Source: an uncultured Lachnoclostridium sp.
GTDB taxonomy: Bacteria > Bacillota > Clostridia > Lachnospirales > Lachnospiraceae
NCBI GenBank assembly: GCA_902464595.1
Contig: CABQJX010000005.1
Location: 1-63,416, forward strand
Length of the DNA stretch: 63,416 nt
Reading direction: 5' to 3'
Shown one piece after another: positions 24,447 through 32,561 of this stretch (positions are counted from its first letter, which is position 1; the number at the start of each line of letters is the position of its first letter). The position numbers were made by a program, and so were the translations under genes. The notes beneath the pieces were generated by a model. The model had not been told where the DNA came from, searched no databases, and saw only the letters and a program-made list of their open reading frames with translations.

Positions 24447-25322
24447 ATGTTAGTACAGCAGACATTTAACGGTTTGGCCTTGGGAATGGGATATGCTCTG
24501 ATCGCAGTGGGATATTCGCTTGTATTTGGTATCCTGAGACTGGTCAACTTCTCCCACGGCGCCATCTATGCCTTTGGCGCAGAGATGGCCATGGTATTGA
24601 TCGGCTTAAAATTCGGCGTGTTTCCCGGAATCCTGGCCAGTATGGTTCTCACTGGAATCCTGGGAGTTACCATCGACAAGGTGGCATTGGAGCCTTTGAG
24701 AAAAAAGAAGTCTATGCCCATCGCCTCACTGATCACTACCATTGGAATTTCCAATATTGTAACAAATCTCCTGATCGTATTTTTGGGGTCAGAAAAGCGT
24801 AATTTTCCAGAACTGTTTAACTTTGGTTCCATGAAGATCGGCTCTATCACCATCACCTCCACTCAAGTTATGATGTGTGTGGTTTCTCTGGCCCTTATGA
24901 TGGTTTTGGTATTTATCGTTTATAAAACAAAGATCGGTCTGGCCATGCGTGCCAGCGAGCAGAACGCAAAGGCGGCCAATCTGATGGGGATCAATGTAAA
25001 CTTTGTTATATCCTTTACCTTTTTCCTTGCGGGTATCTCCGCTGCTATCGCAGGCGCACTGGTAGGCGGATATTACCAGATCGTTTATCCGAACATGGGC
25101 TTTATGGCCGGCTTAAAGGCTTTTGCTGCTGCCGTTCTCGGCGGTATCGGAAGCCTTCCCGGAGCACTTTTAGGAGGACTTATTGTGGGTGTGTCTGAAA
25201 GTATGGCAGCTACCTTCCTGGGCTCCACCTACAGGGATTCCATTGCATTTATTATCCTCATTATGGTTCTGATCGTAAGGCCTCATGGTCTTTTTGGACG
25301 GAAAGGAATTACAAAGGTGTAA
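24447..25322 (+). CDS. livH: Liv-type ABC importer permease LivH
   Basis: A 291-residue inner-membrane permease of the LivH type with about eight helices. NFSHGAIYAFGAEMA near the N-terminus and GIGSLPGALLGGLIVGVSES near the C-terminus are the classic family motifs; the second contains the EAA-like loop contacting the ATPases. The ATG lies eight bases after GAAAGGA. It forms the transmembrane pore with LivM (25326). Confidence 0.93.
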   Translation: MLVQQTFNGLALGMGYALIAVGYSLVFGILRLVNFSHGAIYAFGAEMAMVLIGLKFGVFPGILASMVLTGILGVTIDKVALEPLRKKKSMPIASLITTIGISNIVTNLLIVFLGSEKRNFPELFNFGSMKIGSITITSTQVMMCVVSLALMMVLVFIVYKTKIGLAMRASEQNAKAANLMGINVNFVISFTFFLAGISAAIAGALVGGYYQIVYPNMGFMAGLKAFAAAVLGGIGSLPGALLGGLIVGVSESMAATFLGSTYRDSIAFIILIMVLIVRPHGLFGRKGITKV

Positions 25323-25325
25323 GAA

Positions 25326-26402
25326 ATGGATAGAAAGAGTGATAAGACAGTGAAAAAACAAAAAACAGGACTTCATGAGCTGGAATTGTTTGTCATGAAG
25401 AACCAGAAGATCCTGCTCCTTGTTCTGGCTCTGCTCCTTCTGGCCCTTCCTTACATTTTGAACAATCAGTATCTCCTGACCGTGACAGTAAAGATCGGAG
25501 CCTATGCTATGCTGGCTCTCGGACTAAATATATTGACCGGTTATACAGGGCTGGTATCTCTGGGACATGCGGGATTTGTTGCGATTGGGGCGTATACCGC
25601 TTCTCTGCTTTCCGTTAAGGCCGGAATGGGATTTTTCCCCGCTACGATTCTGGGAATGGTGACAGCCGGACTCGTAGGGGTTCTCTTGGGGCTTCCGACT
25701 CTCAGGGTGACAGGAACGTATCTGTCTATTATTACCCTGGGATTTGGAGAGATCGTGAAAATGATCGCTATGAACTGGGCTCCTGTAACCAATGGAACTT
25801 TGGGAGTAAAGAACATTCCAAAGCCGTCTGTCTTTGGCATAAACCTGACGATTGCCAATCATGGGCTTTATTACCTTATGCTGTTTCTGGTTTTTCTGAC
25901 CACCTTATTCTGCATTGCAGTGATCCGCTCTAAGACGGGAAGGGCATTTCAGGCCATCCGGGCAGATGAAATGGCGAGCACCATGATGGGTATTAATATT
26001 ACTTCCTATAAAATACTGGCTTTTGTAATATCTGCCTGTATCTGTGCCCTGGGCGGTTCCCTGTACTCCACCCTGATCGGCTACATTGATCCTAATACCT
26101 TTAACTTTGATGTGTCTACCATGATCCTGAGTATTGTGATCTTAGGCGGTATGGGAACCCTCAGGGGCATGTTTGTAGGTTCAGCTATCCTCATTGCTTT
26201 TCCGGAGGTTTCCCGTTTCCTGATGGAATACCGTTTCGTGCTTTACGGCGTGATCTTAGTTGTGATGATGCGCTTCCGCCCACAGGGCATTTTGGGCTGG
26301 AAGTCCACGCTTCCCTATCAGCTCACAAAGAAGGTGCAGGAAAACATTGAAAAAATGGATAAGGATGCACCTTTGAAATTATGGCAGGACACGAAGGGGT
26401 GA
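25326..26402 (+). CDS. livM: Liv-type ABC importer permease LivM
   Basis: A 358-residue permease of the LivM type. A short charged N-terminal extension is followed by LGLNILTGYTGLVSLGHAGFVAIGAYTAS, LPTLRVTGTYLSIITLGFGEIV and GGMGTLRGMFVGSAILIAFPE, all diagnostic. It pairs with LivH, three bases upstream. The tail of about 35 residues is charged and cytoplasmic. Co-translation of the whole importer is likely. Confidence 0.93.
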   Translation: MDRKSDKTVKKQKTGLHELELFVMKNQKILLLVLALLLLALPYILNNQYLLTVTVKIGAYAMLALGLNILTGYTGLVSLGHAGFVAIGAYTASLLSVKAGMGFFPATILGMVTAGLVGVLLGLPTLRVTGTYLSIITLGFGEIVKMIAMNWAPVTNGTLGVKNIPKPSVFGINLTIANHGLYYLMLFLVFLTTLFCIAVIRSKTGRAFQAIRADEMASTMMGINITSYKILAFVISACICALGGSLYSTLIGYIDPNTFNFDVSTMILSIVILGGMGTLRGMFVGSAILIAFPEVSRFLMEYRFVLYGVILVVMMRFRPQGILGWKSTLPYQLTKKVQENIEKMDKDAPLKLWQDTKG

Positions 26403-26406
26403 TAGT

Positions 26407-27189
26407 ATGACAGAGAAAAATATATTGCTGGAAGTAAAAGGGATCACAAAACGGTTTGGCGGTATCGTGGCTGTGGATCATGTGAGTTTTAAGGTAAACC
26501 GTGGAGAAGTCATCAGCATCATTGGGCCAAATGGAGCTGGAAAAACCACCGTATTTAATATGCTGACTGGTGTGTATGAGGTGGATGAGGGAACCATCAC
26601 GTTTAAGGGAGAGGAAATCCAGAATAAAAAGCCAGGACATATTGTGGCAGCTGGAATTTCCAGAACTTTTCAAAATATTCGGCTATTTTCTGATCTGAGA
26701 GTGATCGAGAATGTACTGGTAGGTGCTCACATCAAGACAAAATATAATTTTTTTCAGTCTACCTTCCGCACCAAGGCATTCCGGAAAGAGGAGGATCAGA
26801 AGACAGAGGAGGCTATCCAGCTGTTAAAGTCTATCGGGCTGGATTACAGAAGGGATGATTACGCCTCCAACCTGCCTTATGGCGAGCAGAGAAAGCTGGA
26901 GATCACCAGAGCGATCGCTACCGGAGCAGAGCTGATCTTGTTAGACGAACCGGCAGCGGGCATGAACCCACAGGAGTCAGCAGAGCTGATGGAATTTATT
27001 TATAAGCTTCGGGATTCCGGGTATACCATACTGATGATCGAGCATGATATGAGCGTTGTTATGAATGTATCCGACCGTATCTATGTGATCGACCATGGAA
27101 AGCCTATCGCAGAGGGGCTTCCAAGGGAGATTGCGGACAATCCGAAGGTAATAGAAGCATATCTGGGAGGGGTTCACAATGATGCTTGA
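26407..27189 (+). CDS. livG: Liv-type ABC importer ATPase LivG
   Basis: A 260-residue ABC ATPase. Walker A GPNGAGKTT (residues about 39-47), the LivG-type insertion after GISRTFQNIRLF, a signature region NLPYGEQRKLEITRAIAT (family variant of LSGGQ), Walker B LILLDEPAAGMNP and the switch His in MIEHDMSVV. It overlaps livF by 11 nt. The heterodimer with LivF drives import. Confidence 0.95.
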   Translation: MTEKNILLEVKGITKRFGGIVAVDHVSFKVNRGEVISIIGPNGAGKTTVFNMLTGVYEVDEGTITFKGEEIQNKKPGHIVAAGISRTFQNIRLFSDLRVIENVLVGAHIKTKYNFFQSTFRTKAFRKEEDQKTEEAIQLLKSIGLDYRRDDYASNLPYGEQRKLEITRAIATGAELILLDEPAAGMNPQESAELMEFIYKLRDSGYTILMIEHDMSVVMNVSDRIYVIDHGKPIAEGLPREIADNPKVIEAYLGGVHNDA

Positions 27190-27889
27190 TATAAAGGATC
27201 TAAATACATATTATGGAGCGATCCATGCGTTAAAGGGAATTAACATGGAGGTGGAGACGGGGGAGATCGTTTCCCTCATCGGAAGCAACGGCGCTGGAAA
27301 GACTACGCTTCTCAACACCATTGCCGGTGTGGCAAAGGCAAGCAGAGGAACTGTTACATTTAAGGGGAAGGACATTACCAATTGCCCCTCTCATATGATG
27401 ACAAAGCTGAAGATCAGCATTTCCCCAGAGGGCAGAGAAGTATTCCCAGAACTGACAGTGGAGGAAAACTTGCGTTTGGGAGCTTACATAGTAAAGGATA
27501 AGGGAGCGATCAGCGCAGGATATGACCGGGTATATGATCTGTTTCCAAGGCTGAAGGAACGTTTTAAACAGCAGGCGGGAACCCTTTCCGGAGGCGAGCA
27601 GCAGATGCTGGCTGTAGGAAGGGCGCTGATGTCAAGCCCGGAGCTGCTGCTTTTAGATGAGCCTTCTCTTGGCTTAGCCCCCAATTTTGTGGTCATGATC
27701 TTTGATATGATCAAGGAGATCAACAAGCAGGGTGTTACGATCCTGCTGATCGAGCAGAACGCGAATATGGCCCTTATGGCTTCCGACCGGGCTTATGTTA
27801 TTGAAAATGGTTCTGTTACTATGAGCGGAAATGCAAAAGAGATCGCTTCCGATCCCAGGATCAAGAAAGCTTATTTGGGATTAGGCTAA
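27179..27889 (+). CDS. livF: Liv-type ABC importer ATPase LivF
   Basis: A 236-residue ABC ATPase, the LivF partner of LivG. Walker A GSNGAGKTT, TKLKISISPEGREVFPELTVEENL (family-specific), signature LSGGEQQMLAVGRALM, Walker B LLLLDEPSLGLAP and the His-loop replaced by Gln (LIEQNANMAL), as is normal in LivF. ATG 27179 has GGGAGGGG upstream. dhaK follows after 80 nt without a terminator. Confidence 0.95.
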   Translation: MMLDIKDLNTYYGAIHALKGINMEVETGEIVSLIGSNGAGKTTLLNTIAGVAKASRGTVTFKGKDITNCPSHMMTKLKISISPEGREVFPELTVEENLRLGAYIVKDKGAISAGYDRVYDLFPRLKERFKQQAGTLSGGEQQMLAVGRALMSSPELLLLDEPSLGLAPNFVVMIFDMIKEINKQGVTILLIEQNANMALMASDRAYVIENGSVTMSGNAKEIASDPRIKKAYLGLG

Positions 27890-27969
27890 TAAAAAACGTA
27901 TCTGAGGCTGTCTCAAACAGAAAAATTTATGTAAATCTAAGTGGATTGAGAAAGGAGACGTAAAACGGA

Positions 27970-28956
27970 ATGAAAAAGATAATAAACCAGCCCTCCGATG
28001 TTGTCAGCGAGGCGCTGATCGGTATGCAGATGGCATATCCAAACGAGTTAGATTATACTCCGGGGGCAGAGGTGATTTCCCGCCATGTAAAGGGAGATAA
28101 GGTGGCGGTGATCTCTGGAGGCGGAGCGGGACACGAGCCTCTCCACGCAGGTTTTGTGGGAACTGGTATGCTGGACGCAGCCGTATCGGGAAATGTATTT
28201 TCATCTCCCAGCCCCGATCGTATTGGAGCCGCTATTGAGAAGATGGATGCCGGAAAAGGGATCCTGCTGGTGATCAAGAATTATTCCGGCGATATTATGA
28301 ACTTCGGGCTGGCTGCAGATCTGGCAGAAGCAGATGATATTGAGGTGGAATCTGTGGTGGTAAAGGACGATGTGGCTGTTCCTGACAGTACCTATTCAAC
28401 CGGACGCAGAGGAATTGCGGGAACCGTATTTGTACATAAGATCGCAGGTGCAATGGCAGAGAGGGGAGCTTCCCTGAGCGAGGTAAAGAGGGCTGCAGAG
28501 CATGCCATTGAGAATATCCGCAGCATGGGTATGGCTATGACCCCTTGTACTCTTCCGGCAGTTGGAAAACCTGGATTTGTCCTGGCGGACGATGAGGTAG
28601 AAATTGGAATGGGAATCCATGGAGAGCCAGGAGTGGAACGCACAAAGATCAAGACAGCGAAAGAGACCGCTCAGATCCTTCTGGAGAAGATCCTGGCCGA
28701 TTACGATTACGAAAACAGCGAGGTAGCTGTGTTAGTCAACGGCCTTGGGGGAACACCTCTTATGGAGCTGTATATCCTGAACATGGAGGTTCAGAACCTG
28801 TTAAAGGAAAAAGGAATCCGTGTACACCGCACCCTGGTTGGCAATTACACTACGGCGTTAGATATGACGGGATGTTCCGTTACCCTGATGAAATTAGATG
28901 ATGAGTTGAAGGAGCTTTTGGACGCCCCCTGCAATACGCCGGCGTTAAAGATTTGA
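27970..28956 (+). CDS. dhaK: Dihydroxyacetone kinase, substrate-binding subunit DhaK
   Basis: A 328-residue DhaK-type protein. These bind dihydroxyacetone covalently through a histidine; here His217 in GIHGEPG is in place, and GGGAGHEPLH (50-59, His55) lines the pocket. It starts KKIINQPSDVVSEALIGM, the family N-terminus. Phosphate would come from ADP on DhaL (next gene), recharged by a DhaM phosphotransferase, or from ATP in other versions; no dhaM is in this window. Genetic linkage to the Liv importer suggests a substrate that arrives through it, perhaps not dihydroxyacetone itself. Confidence 0.9.
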   Translation: MKKIINQPSDVVSEALIGMQMAYPNELDYTPGAEVISRHVKGDKVAVISGGGAGHEPLHAGFVGTGMLDAAVSGNVFSSPSPDRIGAAIEKMDAGKGILLVIKNYSGDIMNFGLAADLAEADDIEVESVVVKDDVAVPDSTYSTGRRGIAGTVFVHKIAGAMAERGASLSEVKRAAEHAIENIRSMGMAMTPCTLPAVGKPGFVLADDEVEIGMGIHGEPGVERTKIKTAKETAQILLEKILADYDYENSEVAVLVNGLGGTPLMELYILNMEVQNLLKEKGIRVHRTLVGNYTTALDMTGCSVTLMKLDDELKELLDAPCNTPALKI

Positions 28957-28975
28957 TTTTAGGAGGCAGACAAAC

Positions 28976-29620
28976 ATGGGATTTACAATGACAGCAGCGG
29001 ATTACGGCGAATATATTAAGCGGGCTTATGAGCTGATCCATGAAAATGGAGACTATGTAACGGAACTGGATCTGGCTACAGGAGATGGGGATCACTGGTC
29101 CAATATTAACATGGGATTTGAAAAATTGGTTGAAAATTTGGACCGTCTGACCCAGATGAATGTGAGTGATGAATTAAAGGAGATCGGAAAGATCATGATG
29201 TCCGTTATCGGCGGATCCTCCGGCGTTCTTTATGGAAGCGCTTATATTGCGGCGGCAAAAGCGGTAAAGGGAAAAGAGGCTCTGGGCAGGGAGGAGCTGT
29301 GCCAGGTGTTAGACGCTATGCTGGGAGCCATTATTTCCAGAGGACAGGCTCAGGAAGGATTTAAGACCATGATCGACAGCCTTGCTCCGGCAGTAAAGGA
29401 GTATAAAAAATGCCTGGAGGAGGGGGCTGACGATAAGGATCTGTGCAGCCGTGTAAAAAAAGCAGCAGTTGACGGCGCAGAAAACACAAAAAATATGGAA
29501 GCAGTCAGAGGAAGAGCCACCTATCAGGCCAATAAGGGTGTAGGGCATTTGGATCCGGGAGCAGTTACTATGTCTTATCAGATCAGCACCCTGATGGATT
29601 ACATTGCAGAAACTTTATAA
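28976..29620 (+). CDS. dhaL: Dihydroxyacetone kinase, nucleotide subunit DhaL
   Basis: A 214-residue DhaL-type subunit that holds ADP/ATP with Mg and phosphorylates the DhaK-bound substrate. The Mg-binding Asp cluster is seen in ELDLATGDGDHW (family LDxxxGDGDHG; the last Gly is Trp here), and GGSSGVLYGSAY and GRATYQANKGVGHLDPGA match the remaining motifs. The next gene follows after 23 nt. The Gly-to-Trp change beside the Asp cluster is unusual and may mark a subfamily with another substrate. Confidence 0.9.
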   Translation: MGFTMTAADYGEYIKRAYELIHENGDYVTELDLATGDGDHWSNINMGFEKLVENLDRLTQMNVSDELKEIGKIMMSVIGGSSGVLYGSAYIAAAKAVKGKEALGREELCQVLDAMLGAIISRGQAQEGFKTMIDSLAPAVKEYKKCLEEGADDKDLCSRVKKAAVDGAENTKNMEAVRGRATYQANKGVGHLDPGAVTMSYQISTLMDYIAETL

Positions 29621-29643
29621 ACAATATATAATAGCAGGAGGAT

Positions 29644-30126
29644 ATGAAAATGATCAAGAATATTCCAGAGGACAGAGGACAGCACATTGAGGATTTGAGA
29701 AATGCTTTTGAGCACAGGGCCACCTGGTTCTATCTGATGTATAAGGAAGCAAAGAAGAAGGGGCTTAGTGATGAATTTGCCCATGAGGCAATCCGGGAGT
29801 GCGGACGTTTCCACGGAGATAATAAGTACACCCATACCGATGATTTCAGCGTATTCCACAAGGAATTTATCAATGATAATGTAAAGGGAGTATTCCAGAT
29901 GGAAGATACCTGTACCGATAAGGAGCTGAGCGTGGATTTCCATTACTGTCCATTGGTTGCAGCATGGAAGAAACTGGGAGCTACTGATGAGGAGTGCGCC
30001 GTCCTCTGCGACATTGCTATGGATGGAGACAGGGGAATCTGTGAAAAGCTGGGATTCGACTTCCATTTAGGAAAGACCATTGCAAATGGAGATGATATTT
30101 GTGAAGTAAGGATCAGGAAGAACTGA
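29644..30126 (+). CDS. L-2-amino-thiazoline-4-carboxylic acid (ATC) hydrolase-like protein
   Basis: A 160-residue protein I recognise as the ATC-hydrolase-like family, with ATWFYLMYKEAKKKGLSDEFAHEAIRECGRFHG and a later FHYCPLVAAWKKLGATDEECAVLCDIAMDGDRGICEKLGFDF. In Pseudomonas the founding enzyme opens the thiazoline ring of ATC on the way to cysteine; most members are uncharacterised. Conserved His/Cys/Asp residues (FHGDN, FHYCP, CDIAMDGD) could form the active site. The promoter is shared with livJ-dhaL. It probably acts on the imported compound or on the DhaKL product. Confidence 0.78.
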   Translation: MKMIKNIPEDRGQHIEDLRNAFEHRATWFYLMYKEAKKKGLSDEFAHEAIRECGRFHGDNKYTHTDDFSVFHKEFINDNVKGVFQMEDTCTDKELSVDFHYCPLVAAWKKLGATDEECAVLCDIAMDGDRGICEKLGFDFHLGKTIANGDDICEVRIRKN

Positions 30127-30199
30127 TCAAGAGAAGCAAATAGGATCAAAACAAAAAAAGAATTAAAGAAAACGAAGAAAGAGCAAAAAGCGTGGAAAG

Positions 30200-30240
30200 A
30201 GAGAGGCCGTCAGATATGTGAAAAGGCCTCTCTTTCTTTC
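30200..30240 (+). terminator. Hairpin after the ATC-hydrolase gene
   Basis: AGAGAGGCC pairs with GGCCTCTCT, followed by a T-rich tail. It probably ends the liv-dha operon before the regulator gene. Confidence 0.65.
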
Positions 30241-30263
30241 AAGAGGACAGAAAAGAGGACTAG

Positions 30264-31874
30264 ATGAAAAGCTTGCTTGGAAAAATCAGAGGATTTGTTG
30301 ATAATTTTGCTTCCACTATTTCGGATGTGGTGGATACGGACGTGATCATAACAGATTCCAATATGGATATTGTAGGGAAATCATTCCGGTATTTTTCTCT
30401 CTATCGGGATATACAGATCGGTTCTCTTATTGCTGATGTGCTGGTGAACAACCATAATCTTCTGATTGAGGATAAGGCATCTGTACCCAGCTGCCGGTCC
30501 TGTGAATCCTTTAAAGAGTGCAAGATGAAGGGATTTGTAGGAGTCCCCATTCACTATGGCAATCAGGTGGTGGGTGTCATTGCCCTGATCCTTCCGCGCT
30601 TTAAGGTAAAGGCACTTTTTGAAAAGCTGGATTCCACCGTGACTTTCATGGAGAATATGGCAGAGCTGGTGGCGGTGCAGATGATGAACCAGATTGAGAA
30701 GCAGGGGCTTTGGCAAAGGGTGCTGCAGATTGAGGCCATGATGGATATTATGGAAGATGCGGTTTTGTATACAGACGGATATGGAAATGTGGTGTATCTC
30801 AACCAGCCCTTTAAAGAAAATTTTGAGGTACAGGAAGATTTAAGGGGGAAAAACATCTGCAAGATCTATCCTGTGTTTGAGCGTTGGTTTAAAGAACGCA
30901 AGAGCCTGGAACATGTCAAAGTCTCAGTGAATTTGGGAACCAGCATATTTTACGGTATGGTCACCAGCCGGAGAGTCTACCTGAGCGAACAGGAATACGG
31001 TGTCATTTTCTGCTTCCAGCCCTACCACAGGCTTCATAGCTCTTTAAACCAGTTTTTGGAAGGAACCATGGTGACATTTCACTGGCTGGGAGAATTTCTC
31101 AGCCCAGAGGTGATGGAGACAGCCAGAAAATTTGCCGAGAAAGATGAAAACCTGCTGATCACGGGGGAGGATAATGCCTTAAATGAATTGATTGCCAAGG
31201 CCATTTTTAATCATTCCGTGAGACGGCTGGAAGGGATCAAGGTGATCTATATGCAAAATGTGTACCGAGATCTTCTGGATATTTATTTCATGGACGAGTA
31301 TGGGATCATACGGAATATGGACAAAGGAACACTGGTGATCGTGCAGCCGGAGAGAATGAGCCTTTATGTCCAGGATAAGCTGGCAGACTTTATTCAGAGC
31401 GGGAAGCTGCAGTTTGGCCGCCTTACCGTCCGTTCCAATGTCCGCTTTCTATTTTGTACCACGGAAAATCTGGGGGAATTGGTGCGGTCAGGGGATTTCA
31501 GTGAGAAGCTGTATTTTCAGATCTCTCATAATGAAATCCATCTGACGGAGACCGTTCACAATAATTATCAGGCATTTATGAAGTTTGTCCTCAGCGGACT
31601 GCATTATTACAGAGGGGTGTATGCCAAGGATAAGGACTCCATCGACCATGATCTTTTAAAGCATCTCTGGAAGGAATATCGGAATAACTCTCTGGGAGGT
31701 TTGGAGATAGTTATTGAAAAGATAATCCGAAACGAACCGCGCATTTGTTCCGGGTCTCAGACAGATGAGAGGGAGCAGAGAACAGAAACAGGTGAAAATG
31801 CAATAAAAGAGAGGAATAGAAATTATAGGGGGGGGGGCGAAAAACAGAGGAAACAAACGGGAGGATTTCCCTGA
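30264..31874 (+). CDS. GAF/PAS regulator with degenerate AAA+ domain (DhaR-like), truncated by frameshift
   Basis: A 536-codon frame encoding a DhaR/PrpR-like regulator: a GAF-like sensor (to about 150) with Cys77, Cys80 and Cys86 in PSCRSCESFKEC, a PAS domain (about 160-250, EDAVLYTDGYGNVVYLNQPF) and a degenerate AAA+ region (about 280-440). The Walker A site is lost (LLITGEDNALNELIAKAI) and no GAFTGA loop is seen, so it probably does not use sigma-54. The tail from about 517 (RNYRGGGEKQRKQ) is out of frame: it reads through ten G and stops at 31874. The missing HTH lies just downstream in the frame one base back. With 11 or 8 G the full protein to 31999 would be made. It probably controls the liv-dha operon. 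Confidence 0.75.
   Translation: MKSLLGKIRGFVDNFASTISDVVDTDVIITDSNMDIVGKSFRYFSLYRDIQIGSLIADVLVNNHNLLIEDKASVPSCRSCESFKECKMKGFVGVPIHYGNQVVGVIALILPRFKVKALFEKLDSTVTFMENMAELVAVQMMNQIEKQGLWQRVLQIEAMMDIMEDAVLYTDGYGNVVYLNQPFKENFEVQEDLRGKNICKIYPVFERWFKERKSLEHVKVSVNLGTSIFYGMVTSRRVYLSEQEYGVIFCFQPYHRLHSSLNQFLEGTMVTFHWLGEFLSPEVMETARKFAEKDENLLITGEDNALNELIAKAIFNHSVRRLEGIKVIYMQNVYRDLLDIYFMDEYGIIRNMDKGTLVIVQPERMSLYVQDKLADFIQSGKLQFGRLTVRSNVRFLFCTTENLGELVRSGDFSEKLYFQISHNEIHLTETVHNNYQAFMKFVLSGLHYYRGVYAKDKDSIDHDLLKHLWKEYRNNSLGGLEIVIEKIIRNEPRICSGSQTDEREQRTETGENAIKERNRNYRGGGEKQRKQTGGFP
31828..31837 (+). repeat. Run of ten G at the frame break of the regulator
   Basis: The tract separates the sensor frame from the HTH frame. 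Homopolymers of this length change by slippage in replication and in sequencing. Confidence 0.9.
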
Positions 31875-31999
31875 AAGAAATGGAGTATCAGCAGCTGAAA
31901 GAGATGCTGGAGGAGGGATACAGCCGGAAGGACATTTCAGACACGCTGAAAATATCAAGAACCACCTTATATCGGCGCTTAAAACAATATGGATTATAA
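31838..31999 (+). pseudogene. Detached Fis-type HTH of the DhaR-like regulator
   Basis: In the frame one base back from the upstream gene this stretch reads RISLKEMEYQQLKEMLEEGYS, then RKDISDTLKISRTTLYRRLKQYGL and a TAA at 31997-31999, a complete Fis-family helix-turn-helix. It has no ribosome site or start of its own, and a TAG lies before the G run in this frame, so it is only expressed if the G tract length changes, if ribosomes slip, or if the assembly has the wrong G count. Confidence 0.75.
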
Positions 32000-32023
32000 A
32001 GCGGATCATAAAGCAGCGGCCCC

Positions 32024-32290
32024 TTATTCCTCGATCACCTGGATTTCTAAAAAATCAAAGTCGATGGATTCGATAAAGCTGTCTTGGGTAAAGCGGGTTT
32101 TGTCATGCCGTTTAAAATCTTTTACATTAGAATCCAGCCAAATAGGAGTCTGAAGATCCAATTCACGGCAAATGGAATCCAGGGAATCAAATACCATCTG
32201 TGTCCGGGAAATAGAGTAGTCCGGCTGGCAGATTACGGTGTCCCGCACCAGATGATTATTTTCCATGATCTTTCCCCACATTCTAAACAT
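32024..32290 (-). CDS. Small conserved protein of unknown function
   Basis: An 88-residue acidic protein (MFRMWGKIMENNHLVRDTVI at its start, FDFLEIQVIEE at its end) with no membrane helix. ATG 32290 follows AAAGGAGA, a strong site. I have a general recollection of similar short hypothetical proteins in Lachnospiraceae, without a known function. It sits alone between the regulator and the tandem repeat and is read toward the regulator gene. Confidence 0.65.
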   Translation of the reverse strand: MFRMWGKIMENNHLVRDTVICQPDYSISRTQMVFDSLDSICRELDLQTPIWLDSNVKDFKRHDKTRFTQDSFIESIDFDFLEIQVIEE

Positions 32291-32450
32291 AGCCGATCTC
32301 CTTTGCTATCGTTGAAATCTATCCTATTTCAACAGTATAGCATGGGAGGCCGGCTTTTAGCAAGTGTGTCAGAACTTGAGTTTCCGCAGTTTTCTGTAAG
32401 CTTTTCGATTCAGATTGATAGGTGGCTTTGAAGGCTATAAGAGCAGAGCT

Positions 32451-32545
32451 CGCTAAGAGCCTCGAAAGAACGTTCTAAGGGCCTCTAAAGGGTCTCTAAA
32501 GAGCTTCTGAAGAACCTCTGAAAGCTTCTAAAGAGCTTCCAAGGC
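32451..32545. repeat. 11-nt tandem minisatellite, about nine units
   Basis: Units from 32461 are 11, 11, 11, 11, 11, 10, 11 and 9 nt, with consensus TTCTAAAGAGC (exact or nearly so at 32494-32504 and 32526-32536); a partial unit precedes at 32451. The period is not a multiple of three and the stretch is non-coding, between the pyridoxal-kinase-like stop (32562, minus) and the start of the 88-residue gene (32290). Confidence 0.75.
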
Positions 32546-32561
32546 CGCCTGTCTGTCAGGA

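Noticed and set aside
27970..29620. Complete PTS-dependent DhaKLM kinase
   Set aside because: No dhaM-like (EIIA-man/HPr-like) gene is in this window; it may lie elsewhere or be absent.
30264..31874. Sigma-54-dependent activator
   Set aside because: The AAA+ region lacks Walker A (GxxGxGK) and GAFTGA, so sigma-54 activation is not supported.
32451..32545. CRISPR array
   Set aside because: The units are 11 nt without spacers, and no cas gene is in the window.
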